Below are positions 1 to 5,140 of a stretch of DNA of 5,616 bases, piece after piece (position 1 is the first letter of the stretch; each line of letters starts with the position of its first letter). The DNA is from Oscillospiraceae bacterium. GTDB taxonomy: Bacteria > Bacillota > Clostridia > Oscillospirales > Acutalibacteraceae. The DNA lies in NCBI GenBank assembly GCA_003499325.1, contig DNIP01000129.1:1-5616 (forward strand). Reading direction: 5' to 3'. Made by a program: the position numbers and the translations under genes. Below the pieces are notes generated by a model, which searched no databases, was not told the origin of the DNA, and saw only the letters and a program-made list of their open reading frames with translations.

Positions 1-399
1 CGCGGCGAGTTCGAGCAGTTCGAAGTCGACCGATATGATTGGGATGCGATCGAGCCGTACAAAGAGGAGATCGACCGTATCCTGCACACCCGACAGGCGG
101 ACGCCTCCGCGGATTGGAAGGCACTCGGGGAGAAGCTCTCGGGCTGCGAGATACCGTCCTTTGATCTCGGTCGTTATCAGGAGGAATACCGCTCCGCGTC
201 AAACTCACAGAAGGATCAAACCTATCTGGGCAAATTCTTCATTGCCGCAATGTCACAAAAGAGCATGGTCACCAACCGCATCTTCCAATCGGGCAACAAG
301 CTCGCGGGCTACTCCGTCGAATATAACAAAAAGGGCTTCAAAGGGATCAAGGACTATCGCATGCTGATCGATCAAAACAAAGGAGGGACAGGATCATGA
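1..399 (+). CDS. C-terminal part of an unrecognised protein (5' end outside window)
   Basis: Reading frame 1 is open from the first base to a TGA at 397-399, giving 132 visible residues with no start, so the gene begins to the left of the window. The visible part is hydrophilic and probably cytosolic. It has an acidic, aromatic stretch near the left edge (FEVDRYDWDAIEPYKEEIDR) and a basic, Gly/Lys/Tyr-rich C-terminal part containing GYSVEYNKKGFKG, and it ends in GGTGS. I see no membrane segment, signal peptide or catalytic motif and cannot assign a family. Its stop overlaps the start of the next gene by 4 bp (ATGA), and the Shine-Dalgarno site of that gene (aggaggg, 381-387) lies inside this one. 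The two are therefore almost certainly co-transcribed and translationally coupled, which supports this frame as genuine. A different open frame at 35-367 is Arg/Ser/Thr-rich, lacks a ribosome binding site and is a shadow. Confidence 0.8.
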   Translation, partial: RGEFEQFEVDRYDWDAIEPYKEEIDRILHTRQADASADWKALGEKLSGCEIPSFDLGRYQEEYRSASNSQKDQTYLGKFFIAAMSQKSMVTNRIFQSGNKLAGYSVEYNKKGFKGIKDYRMLIDQNKGGTGS

Positions 400-938
400 G
401 CCGTTTTCAACGAGTCCGCTCTTTCATCACCGGCATTATTTTTCTGATCTTCTCCCTGCTGTTGCTGTTCCTGCCCAAGGATTCCTACGGCACCATCACG
501 CTTATCATCGCGTACATACTTTTATTCTACGGCGCGCGACAGCTGATCTATTACCTGAGGATGGCACGGCACATGGTCGGCGGCAAGATCATCTTATATG
601 AAGCGATCATCATCCTCGATCTGGGGTTGTTCACTTACTCGCTGTACGACGACAAATCGATAACCATCCTGATCTTCCTAATGATCATCTACGCCTTCAC
701 GGGCTTTGTGGACATCCTCAGAGCGTTTGAGGAGAAGAACAACGGCTCGCGTCGCTGGATCCGCAAGCTGACCACAGGCTCCGCTATGGTGATCTTCGCC
801 GTAGCGCTGGTGGTTCTCACACTGGTGATGAAAAACACCCTGATCCTCAAATACGGCTTCTGCCTGAGCGGAATTTACACAGGATGCAGAAGGATCGCCT
901 CCGCATTCAAAAAGACGGCGATCGTTTATATCCAATAA
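396..938 (+). CDS. HdeD-like (DUF308-type) six-helix membrane protein
   Basis: This 180-residue protein is very hydrophobic. I count six likely membrane helices at about residues 9-27, 32-54, 63-84, 88-110, 125-145 and 148-170, with short charged loops between them and a basic N-terminus (RFQRVR). Six helices in three hairpins, a length of 180-190 residues and motifs such as GTITLIIAYILLFYGARQL resemble the HdeD/DUF308 family. That family is named after an E. coli acid-resistance membrane protein, but its biochemical role is not established and most clostridial members are uncharacterised. The ATG at 396 overlaps the stop of the upstream gene and follows aggaggg at 381-387 with good spacing. 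The gene ends 171 bp before a terminator hairpin, with an inverted-repeat element in between. Family assignment rests on topology and general sequence feel rather than a diagnostic residue. Confidence 0.75.
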   Translation: MSRFQRVRSFITGIIFLIFSLLLLFLPKDSYGTITLIIAYILLFYGARQLIYYLRMARHMVGGKIILYEAIIILDLGLFTYSLYDDKSITILIFLMIIYAFTGFVDILRAFEEKNNGSRRWIRKLTTGSAMVIFAVALVVLTLVMKNTLILKYGFCLSGIYTGCRRIASAFKKTAIVYIQ

Positions 939-950
939 TCTTGACAAAGC

Positions 951-963
951 AAGGGGTTGTCGC
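951..963 (+). repeat. Upstream near-copy of the terminator's left stem
   Basis: The sequence aaggggttgtcgc lies 12 bp after the HdeD-like gene. It differs at only two positions from aaggggctatcgc at 1112-1124, the left arm of the terminator hairpin. In RNA it could pair over all 13 positions, using two G-U wobbles, with the terminator's right arm at 1135-1147. It therefore looks like a second copy of the stem, separated from the first by the inverted-repeat element at 975-1107. Whether it is a relic of an insertion into an older hairpin or a functional competitor cannot be told from one sequence. Confidence 0.55.
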
Positions 964-974
964 AAAACAAAAAA

Positions 975-1107
975 TGTCATTCTGAGCGGACACGCGTGTC
1001 AAGTGAAGAATCTGAAAGTGCATACTTTTCCGTTAGATTACACATGAAAGGTGTAATGAAGTTGGATAGATTGCACTGTAAGATTCTTCGACAAGCTCAG
1101 AATGACA
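975..1107. repeat. Interspersed imperfect inverted repeat (MITE/REP-like, non-coding)
   Basis: The outer arms tgtcattctgagc (975-987) and gctcagaatgaca (1095-1107) are perfect 13-bp inverted copies. Inside them gaagaatct (1005-1013) matches agattcttc (1081-1089). The pairing continues after a short mismatch to agtgca (1017-1022) and tgcact (1072-1077). The left arm carries 17 bases between its two blocks, including a perfect 12-bp palindrome gacacgcgtgtc (989-1000), where the right arm has only 5. The centre has its own 7-bp hairpin, attacac (1037-1043) with gtgtaat (1051-1057). Translations such as HSERTRVSSEESE and ILRQAQND come from this kind of repeat and turn up as spurious short ORFs in many bacterial genomes. 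It sits in a non-coding gap and encodes no transposase, so if mobile it would need help in trans. Target-site duplications are not evident. Confidence 0.75.
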
Positions 1108-1109
1108 CT

Positions 1110-1149
1110 AAAAGGGGCTATCGCATTAAGAAACGCGATAGCCCCTTTT
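1110..1149. terminator. Bidirectional intrinsic terminator between convergent operons
   Basis: A perfect 15-bp stem, aaaaggggctatcgc (1110-1124) and gcgatagcccctttt (1135-1149), encloses a 10-base loop. The A-run on one side and T-run on the other mean a GC-rich stem followed by U residues forms on either strand. It lies between the end of the + strand HdeD-like gene and the end of the - strand phosphatase gene (stop at 1200-1202), where a shared terminator is expected. The T-tract is only four bases on each side. Confidence 0.88.
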
Positions 1150-1199
1150 GTTGATAATGGGATAATATCAGCAGAAGAGAAGGTACTCCCCCGCTGGTT

Positions 1200-3230
1200 T
1201 TATTTGAGCTTCTTGACCATGGTGAAGATATTGGAGCCATCCTTGTATTCATAGAAGGTCTCATCCATCACCTTTTTCACGAGGAAAATACCGAGCCCGC
1301 CGATCTGACGCTCCGACGCGCTGAGGGTCGTATCGGGATCGGGCTTAGCGAGCGGATCATAGGGAACGCCCTGATCGATAAAGGTCAGTGAAACAGAATC
1401 ATTATTCTTTGAGAGAATAATTTCAGCCGTACCCTTTCCGTCTTCATACGCGTATGTCGCGATATTGACGAAGATCTCCTCGACTGCCAGATCGAGCTGC
1501 ATATACTCCTTCATCGGGAAGCCTGTATCATCGAGGTGCTGATGGATAAAGTCGTTGACCTTCTCCAACTCATCCCGCTGAGCATCTACTATCAAACGAA
1601 AAGACATTGCCTCTCCTTTCATTTCCAGACAAACCATCGTTATATCATCGAACTGCGGCGCTTCTCCGACAAAGTCGTTGACGCTTTGGATCACGCCCTC
1701 GATGATTCCCTGCGGATCCTTCTCCTTATGCTGATTCAGCGCCTTGAGCATACCATCGATCGTCAGCAACTGATTCTCCTTATCCGTCGCCTCGGGGACG
1801 CCGTCGGTATACAGGAACAGCTTATCGCCGGGCGAAAGTGTAAATTCAGCATCACGGTATTTGACCGTATCCATCGCGCCGATGACAAAGCCGTGTCGGG
1901 ATTTGAGCAATTCAAAATCACCGTTTTTCCGCATCACGGCGGGATCATCATGTCCCGCGTTGGCACAGATCATCCTGCCGGTCGAGAGCTCCAAAAAGCC
2001 CAGCCAAACCGTGACGAACATATCCTCGGGATTATGCTTGCAAATACGCTCGTTGACGGCACGGAGCACCTCGGCAGGCGAGCCGTCAAAATGCGATACC
2101 TCGTTGACAAGGATCTTGGTGACCATCATAAACAGCGCCGCCGGGATACCCTTGCCGGATACGTCGGCGATGACGAGCGCCAGATGATCGTCGTCGATGA
2201 GGAAGAAATCATAGAAGTCGCCGCCGACCTCCTTGGCGGGCGTCATGGAGGCATAGATGTCAAAATCATTGCGATCGGGGAACGCAGGGAAGGTATTCGG
2301 CAGTGAATTCGCCTGGATCGCCGTCGCTAAAGACAGCTCCGTGCCGATACGCTCCTTCTCTGCGGTCGCGACCGTCAGATTGTCGACGTATCGGAGCATC
2401 TCCTCCTCCATCTTATCGATCGAGGTCGCCAGCACCGAGATATCCTCGATATAACTGATATCCGCTCCCAGCTTCTCGCCCGGCTTGTTCTCAGCCGCAA
2501 AACGCTTTGCCTCACGGATGATCTTGTGGATCGGCCGGATGATCTGCCTGCGCAGATAGAAAGCGGTAACGATGATGGAAAGCAGCATCAACGCAGCCGT
2601 AGAACAGGCAATGATAATCAGATAGGGTCTGCGCGCTTCGACCATACGATTCATCATACGTTGAACACATAAAACGGAGACAGTCTCCCCCTTGGAATTC
2701 TTCAGCGGAACTAGCGTCGTAATATGTGGCGGCGCTCCTCTGAGGTTATCCGTGCGATAGATGGTGCCGTAGTTGAGGCTGCCTTCATACAGCCGCCGGT
2801 AGATTTCCCTGTACTCGTCGTTCGTCGTATCATGCTCCGATCCGAGCTCCCACTCGGTATAGGGCGTGTCCTTGCCGACGCAGTTAAAGACGGAAATAAA
2901 GTGCTTGTAGTCGGATGTGTCAACCTTGATCACATAAATCAGCGAAACATCCATCTTGATGCAGTAAGTATCCAGCTTCAATTTTGTTTCCTGATAGTTC
3001 TCATTATCGGCGCCTTCATTCAGGTACAGATCAATCTCATCACCGTTGACAATGCCTGCCGCGATGTCAGCCATATGATAAGTGGTGTGATCATACTCCA
3101 TCTCAAACGATGTGGTAAAGCTGCCGTAGCCGATCACCGATACCAGGATGCTGAAAACCAACAGCAAAAATACGGTGAAGGTGATGATATTCGCTTCTAG
3201 ATTTGAAAACAGTTTTTTGAAGATTTTCAT
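1200..3230 (-). CDS. Membrane sensor with HAMP, SpoIIE/RsbU-type PP2C phosphatase and RsbW-like HATPase domains
   Basis: This 676-residue protein has TM1 (about 15-36), an extracytoplasmic segment of about 165 residues (37-202) resembling Cache/PAS-like sensors, TM2 (203-225), a HAMP domain (about 226-280, with the RP turn at 232-233), and a helical linker (EKERIGTELSLATAIQ, 291-306) typical of RsbU-family phosphatases. The SpoIIE/PP2C domain (about 325-536) keeps the metal-binding acidic motifs: GGDFYD (336-341), DVSGKG (356-361), NAGHDDP (424-430), TDGVPE (475-480) and FDDIT (527-531). A C-terminal GHKL ATPase domain (about 541-676) shows an N box LAVEEIFVNI (581-590) with E585 and N589, a G1 box DQG (619-621) and GGLGIF (644-649). 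By family knowledge the PP2C part removes phosphate from a STAS-domain serine and the HATPase part resembles the kinase that adds it, so the protein may hold both opposing activities. Start is ATG with AAGGA eight bases upstream. It is the last gene of the operon, 15 bp after the STAS-kinase gene. The sensed ligand is unknown. Confidence 0.93.
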   Translation of the reverse strand: MKIFKKLFSNLEANIITFTVFLLLVFSILVSVIGYGSFTTSFEMEYDHTTYHMADIAAGIVNGDEIDLYLNEGADNENYQETKLKLDTYCIKMDVSLIYVIKVDTSDYKHFISVFNCVGKDTPYTEWELGSEHDTTNDEYREIYRRLYEGSLNYGTIYRTDNLRGAPPHITTLVPLKNSKGETVSVLCVQRMMNRMVEARRPYLIIIACSTAALMLLSIIVTAFYLRRQIIRPIHKIIREAKRFAAENKPGEKLGADISYIEDISVLATSIDKMEEEMLRYVDNLTVATAEKERIGTELSLATAIQANSLPNTFPAFPDRNDFDIYASMTPAKEVGGDFYDFFLIDDDHLALVIADVSGKGIPAALFMMVTKILVNEVSHFDGSPAEVLRAVNERICKHNPEDMFVTVWLGFLELSTGRMICANAGHDDPAVMRKNGDFELLKSRHGFVIGAMDTVKYRDAEFTLSPGDKLFLYTDGVPEATDKENQLLTIDGMLKALNQHKEKDPQGIIEGVIQSVNDFVGEAPQFDDITMVCLEMKGEAMSFRLIVDAQRDELEKVNDFIHQHLDDTGFPMKEYMQLDLAVEEIFVNIATYAYEDGKGTAEIILSKNNDSVSLTFIDQGVPYDPLAKPDPDTTLSASERQIGGLGIFLVKKVMDETFYEYKDGSNIFTMVKKLK

Positions 3231-3245
3231 AATCGTTTTCCTTGA

Positions 3246-4415
3246 TTAGAATGTCAGCGTATCCAGATGATCGATCGCACGCACGATGCGGTCGCGGCAC
3301 TCCTCCAACAACCTCTTCCCTTCAGGCGTATCCTGCTCGCCGATGCGGATGATCCTGCGCAGGACGCGCAGCAAGCCGATGACAGAGGCCTTTTCCTTGA
3401 CCTCGCTGATTCTTGCTTCGTCATCGGTATCAAGATACAGCTCCAGAATTCGGTGCAAAAGCGGCTTGACGACGCTTTCATCCACCGATAAAAAGCTCTT
3501 GAATACATTGGGGTCGCAGATACCGAAGCCCTCGTAGGCGTTATAGATGCACGCCAGCTCATAGATCGGATGACCCGAGCTGAGGGTATCCATATCGATC
3601 AGGAGCGCCTCATCCTCATACTGCATGATGTTCTTGATATGCAGATCGCCGTGCAGCATGGTATCGGTCTCGGGGATCGACTTGATCAGCGCGGAGAGCT
3701 TCGCGAAATGCTCCGGATCAAAACTGCCCCTTGCCTCTTCAAGCCATTCGCGGGCAACGTCGCTGTGACGCGGAATCCCGATGGGAGCCTCGGTCTCGTG
3801 CAGTGTTTTGGCAAGCTCGACCGTCTGCTCCGCAACGAATTCGATCTGAGACGGATCCTCCTGCAGCAGCTCGGCAAAGGTCTTGGCATTGATCAGCTCA
3901 AAGATCGAGCCGTATCTCTTTCCTACCTTCACAATGCCGAAGGGGATCGCGGTGGGGATACCCAAAATAAACGCGGTGCGGGACATATCGTGCTCCGCCT
4001 TGATATGATCGAGGGTATCGGCTTCATTATACACCTTGACGATGGTGTCGTTATCGATACGGTAGATCACGCCGTTAGCACCCTTGCCGATGATCTTTTT
4101 GCCGGAGACATCAATATTTTTGAGCGCCTTATCGACCTGCATCATCTCCGTAAAGCCGGTCATCTCCAGTATCTCATAGATCTCGGAGTTGACCTCGATC
4201 ATCCTGAGATCCCGATTGGTCTTGAGCAGCTTTAAGATGATCCGCAGACCGGCGCTGCTGATATAACTCATATTCTCGGCGTCAAGAACCAAATGCTCAT
4301 ACTCCGAGTTCTTGATGATATTATTGATCTCTATCTCGACCGTCGGCGCGCGGTGTGAATCAATACGTCCCTCGAGCCGGATCGTCAGGTTACCGTTATA
4401 CAGCTGTGACTTCAT
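3246..4415 (-). CDS. STAS (anti-sigma antagonist-like) domain fused to APH/protein-kinase-like domain
   Basis: I start this 389-residue protein at the ATG at 4415, preceded by a GGAGG site, rather than at a TTG (4427) that overlaps that site. Residues 1-100 form a STAS domain of the SpoIIAA/RsbV kind, with YISSAGLRIIL at 51-61; by alignment to RsbV, Ser54 is the expected phosphorylated serine. Residues from about 105 form a kinase fold: a glycine-rich loop GKGANG (110-115), the beta-3 lysine in VKVY (Lys127), a candidate helix-C glutamate (Glu141), the catalytic loop HGDLHIKN (255-262, Asp257 and Asn262), and metal-binding IDMD (Asp274). The loop and HGDLHxxN are of the aminoglycoside phosphotransferase/choline kinase type, while GxGxxG is more like a protein kinase. 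It resembles the APH-like family named TIGR02172, from memory. All key residues are present, so activity is likely, but the substrate (protein or small molecule) is unknown. Antibiotic resistance is not implied. It overlaps the HD gene by 20 bp and sits 15 bp before the phosphatase gene, whose PP2C and kinase domains are the obvious regulators of Ser54. Confidence 0.9.
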   Translation of the reverse strand: MKSQLYNGNLTIRLEGRIDSHRAPTVEIEINNIIKNSEYEHLVLDAENMSYISSAGLRIILKLLKTNRDLRMIEVNSEIYEILEMTGFTEMMQVDKALKNIDVSGKKIIGKGANGVIYRIDNDTIVKVYNEADTLDHIKAEHDMSRTAFILGIPTAIPFGIVKVGKRYGSIFELINAKTFAELLQEDPSQIEFVAEQTVELAKTLHETEAPIGIPRHSDVAREWLEEARGSFDPEHFAKLSALIKSIPETDTMLHGDLHIKNIMQYEDEALLIDMDTLSSGHPIYELACIYNAYEGFGICDPNVFKSFLSVDESVVKPLLHRILELYLDTDDEARISEVKEKASVIGLLRVLRRIIRIGEQDTPEGKRLLEECRDRIVRAIDHLDTLTF

Positions 4416-4977
4416 GCTGACCTCCAAAAATGAGATTGATTAATACAACATATTCACGGTAGGCAGGAGTATCGGAAAGCTCCTTGAGCGCGTCGGCAAC
4501 GGAGCGATAGTACCATTCCTGAACACTCTTATCCTTTTGGTGAAAGAGCTTCCACATCTCGTCGCCTCTCTCCTCATAAATACGGAACAAAGACCGCGCG
4601 TTTGACAGCTTGTCGGAGATCCACATGATCTTGACGGAAGCATCATTGTTAACACGCAGACGTTGGAGTGATTCCTCTTTCCGCAGCTTCCAGCTTTCCT
4701 CCCGCGTCAACTCAGGATACTCGTTTTCTGTCTCACCCTTCACAAGCTGCGCGACGCGTTCGCCGAACTCACGGCGTATCTCGTCAAGCGTCGTATCGGT
4801 ATCCTCGACCGTATCATGGAGCATCACTGCCGCGAGCACCTCGCGGTCATCCGTTAAGGTAGACGCGATCGTCGCCGCCTCCATCGGATGCAGAATGTAC
4901 GGAATACCGCTCTTTTTACGTACCTGTCCCTCGTGCGCGCGCAGTGCGAACGCGATCGATTTTTCTAATAAATCCAT
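4396..4977 (-). CDS. Small RelA/SpoT-type HD hydrolase, predicted (p)ppGpp hydrolase
   Basis: This 193-residue protein consists of only the N-terminal HD domain of RelA/SpoT enzymes, as in MESH1-like small alarmone hydrolases. Visible motifs are AHEGQVRKKSG (14-24), PYILHP (26-31, His30), LHDTVEDT (53-60, His54, Asp55, Glu58, Asp59), SWKLRKEESLQRL (95-107) and SDKLSNARSL (121-130, Asp122, Asn126). These match the manganese ligands (His, His-Asp, Asp) and the Glu-Asp catalytic pair of Rel/SpoT hydrolases. No synthetase, TGS or ACT domain is present. By family knowledge it would release pyrophosphate from the 3' position of ppGpp/pppGpp, although some relatives act on other nucleotides. ATG at 4977 is chosen because GGTGAT sits at the right distance; upstream GTG (4986) and TTG (4989) codons lack a site, and family members usually start just before LLEKAIAFA. 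It is the first gene of the operon and its end carries the ribosome binding site of the STAS-kinase gene. Confidence 0.88.
   Translation of the reverse strand: MDLLEKSIAFALRAHEGQVRKKSGIPYILHPMEAATIASTLTDDREVLAAVMLHDTVEDTDTTLDEIRREFGERVAQLVKGETENEYPELTREESWKLRKEESLQRLRVNNDASVKIMWISDKLSNARSLFRIYEERGDEMWKLFHQKDKSVQEWYYRSVADALKELSDTPAYREYVVLINLIFGGQHEVTAV
4421..4425 (-). promoter_or_regulatory. Ribosome binding site (GGAGG) fixing the STAS-kinase start
   Basis: On the - strand GGAGG is followed by five bases and then ATG at 4415. The in-frame TTG at 4427 overlaps this site, so it cannot be served by it. The site lies within the last codons of the HD gene, which suggests translational coupling of the two proteins. 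Confidence 0.85.
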
Positions 4978-4981
4978 ATCA

Positions 4982-4987
4982 ATCACC
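4982..4987 (-). promoter_or_regulatory. Ribosome binding site (GGTGAT) of the HD hydrolase gene
   Basis: On the - strand GGTGAT lies four bases before ATG 4977, and it matches the 3' half of the full anti-Shine-Dalgarno complement (GGAGGTGAT). It is weaker than the other sites in this operon. It supports ATG 4977 over the GTG and TTG that overlap it. Confidence 0.55.
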
Positions 4988-5005
4988 AAGTCTTATCTCA
5001 AATTT

Positions 5006-5011
5006 ATTATA
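5006..5011 (-). promoter_or_regulatory. Second possible -10 element (TATAAT) ahead of the HD gene
   Basis: A perfect TATAAT on the - strand lies 10 bp downstream of the better promoter's -10 box. No convincing -35 hexamer is found at 16-18 bp, so it may be only A/T-rich leader sequence or a weak second start. Confidence 0.25.
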
Positions 5012-5020
5012 GACAGATTA

Positions 5021-5049
5021 ATAGTACCATGAATACAACAGAATTTCAA
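5021..5049 (-). promoter_or_regulatory. SigA-type promoter with extended -10 for the three-gene operon
   Basis: On the - strand TTGAAA (5049-5044) is followed by a 17-bp spacer and TACTAT (5026-5021). The bases before the -10 box read TGG, giving an extended -10 (TGn). Transcription would start near 5014, giving a leader of roughly 35-40 bases before the HD gene's ATG at 4977. It lies just downstream of the terminator of the preceding gene, so the operon has its own promoter. No alternative-sigma consensus was recognised here. Confidence 0.7.
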
Positions 5050-5061
5050 GTAAGTTGAGCA

Positions 5062-5093
5062 CAAAAACAGGGAGCAGACCGAAGTCTGCTCCC
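5062..5093 (-). terminator. Intrinsic terminator with C(UUCG)G tetraloop after the CBM26 protein gene
   Basis: On the - strand gggagcagac (5093-5084) and gtctgctccc (5079-5070) form a perfect 10-bp stem closed by a UUCG tetraloop with a C-G closing pair, a classically extra-stable loop. A TGTTTTTG tract follows. It lies about 50 bp after the stop of the CBM26 protein gene and just upstream of the HD operon promoter, so it insulates the two units. Confidence 0.88.
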
Positions 5094-5140
5094 TTTCTCA
5101 AGCTAAATAATGTTGTGGGTTATGAATAAATGATATGAAA

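Noticed and set aside
35..367. 110-residue open frame on the + strand
   Set aside because: Arg/Ser/Thr-rich shadow of the partial gene read in frame 1, with no ribosome binding site; frame 1 is open to the left edge and ends in a coupled stop.
957..1154. 65-residue open frame in the 939-1199 gap
   Set aside because: It starts at a non-ATG codon, runs through the inverted repeat and the terminator hairpin, and its translation is the typical nonsense product of such repeats.
1536..2306. 256-residue + strand open frame opposite the phosphatase gene
   Set aside because: Antisense shadow of the PP2C/HATPase coding region, which has intact catalytic motifs; no ribosome binding site or family resemblance.
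2724..3200. 158-residue + strand open frame opposite the sensor region
   Set aside because: Its hydrophobic stretches mirror the membrane and sensor segments of the real - strand gene; nothing independent supports it.
3570..4235. 221-residue + strand open frame opposite the STAS-kinase gene
   Set aside because: Antisense shadow; the - strand product has complete STAS and kinase motifs.
3246..4415. Aminoglycoside resistance gene
   Set aside because: The kinase-like domain shares the fold and catalytic loop but is fused to a STAS domain and sits in a signalling operon; nothing points to an antibiotic substrate.
4978..5061. Riboswitch or structured leader ahead of the HD gene
   Set aside because: The predicted leader is only about 40 A/T-rich bases with no strong hairpin or attenuator, too short for a known riboswitch class.
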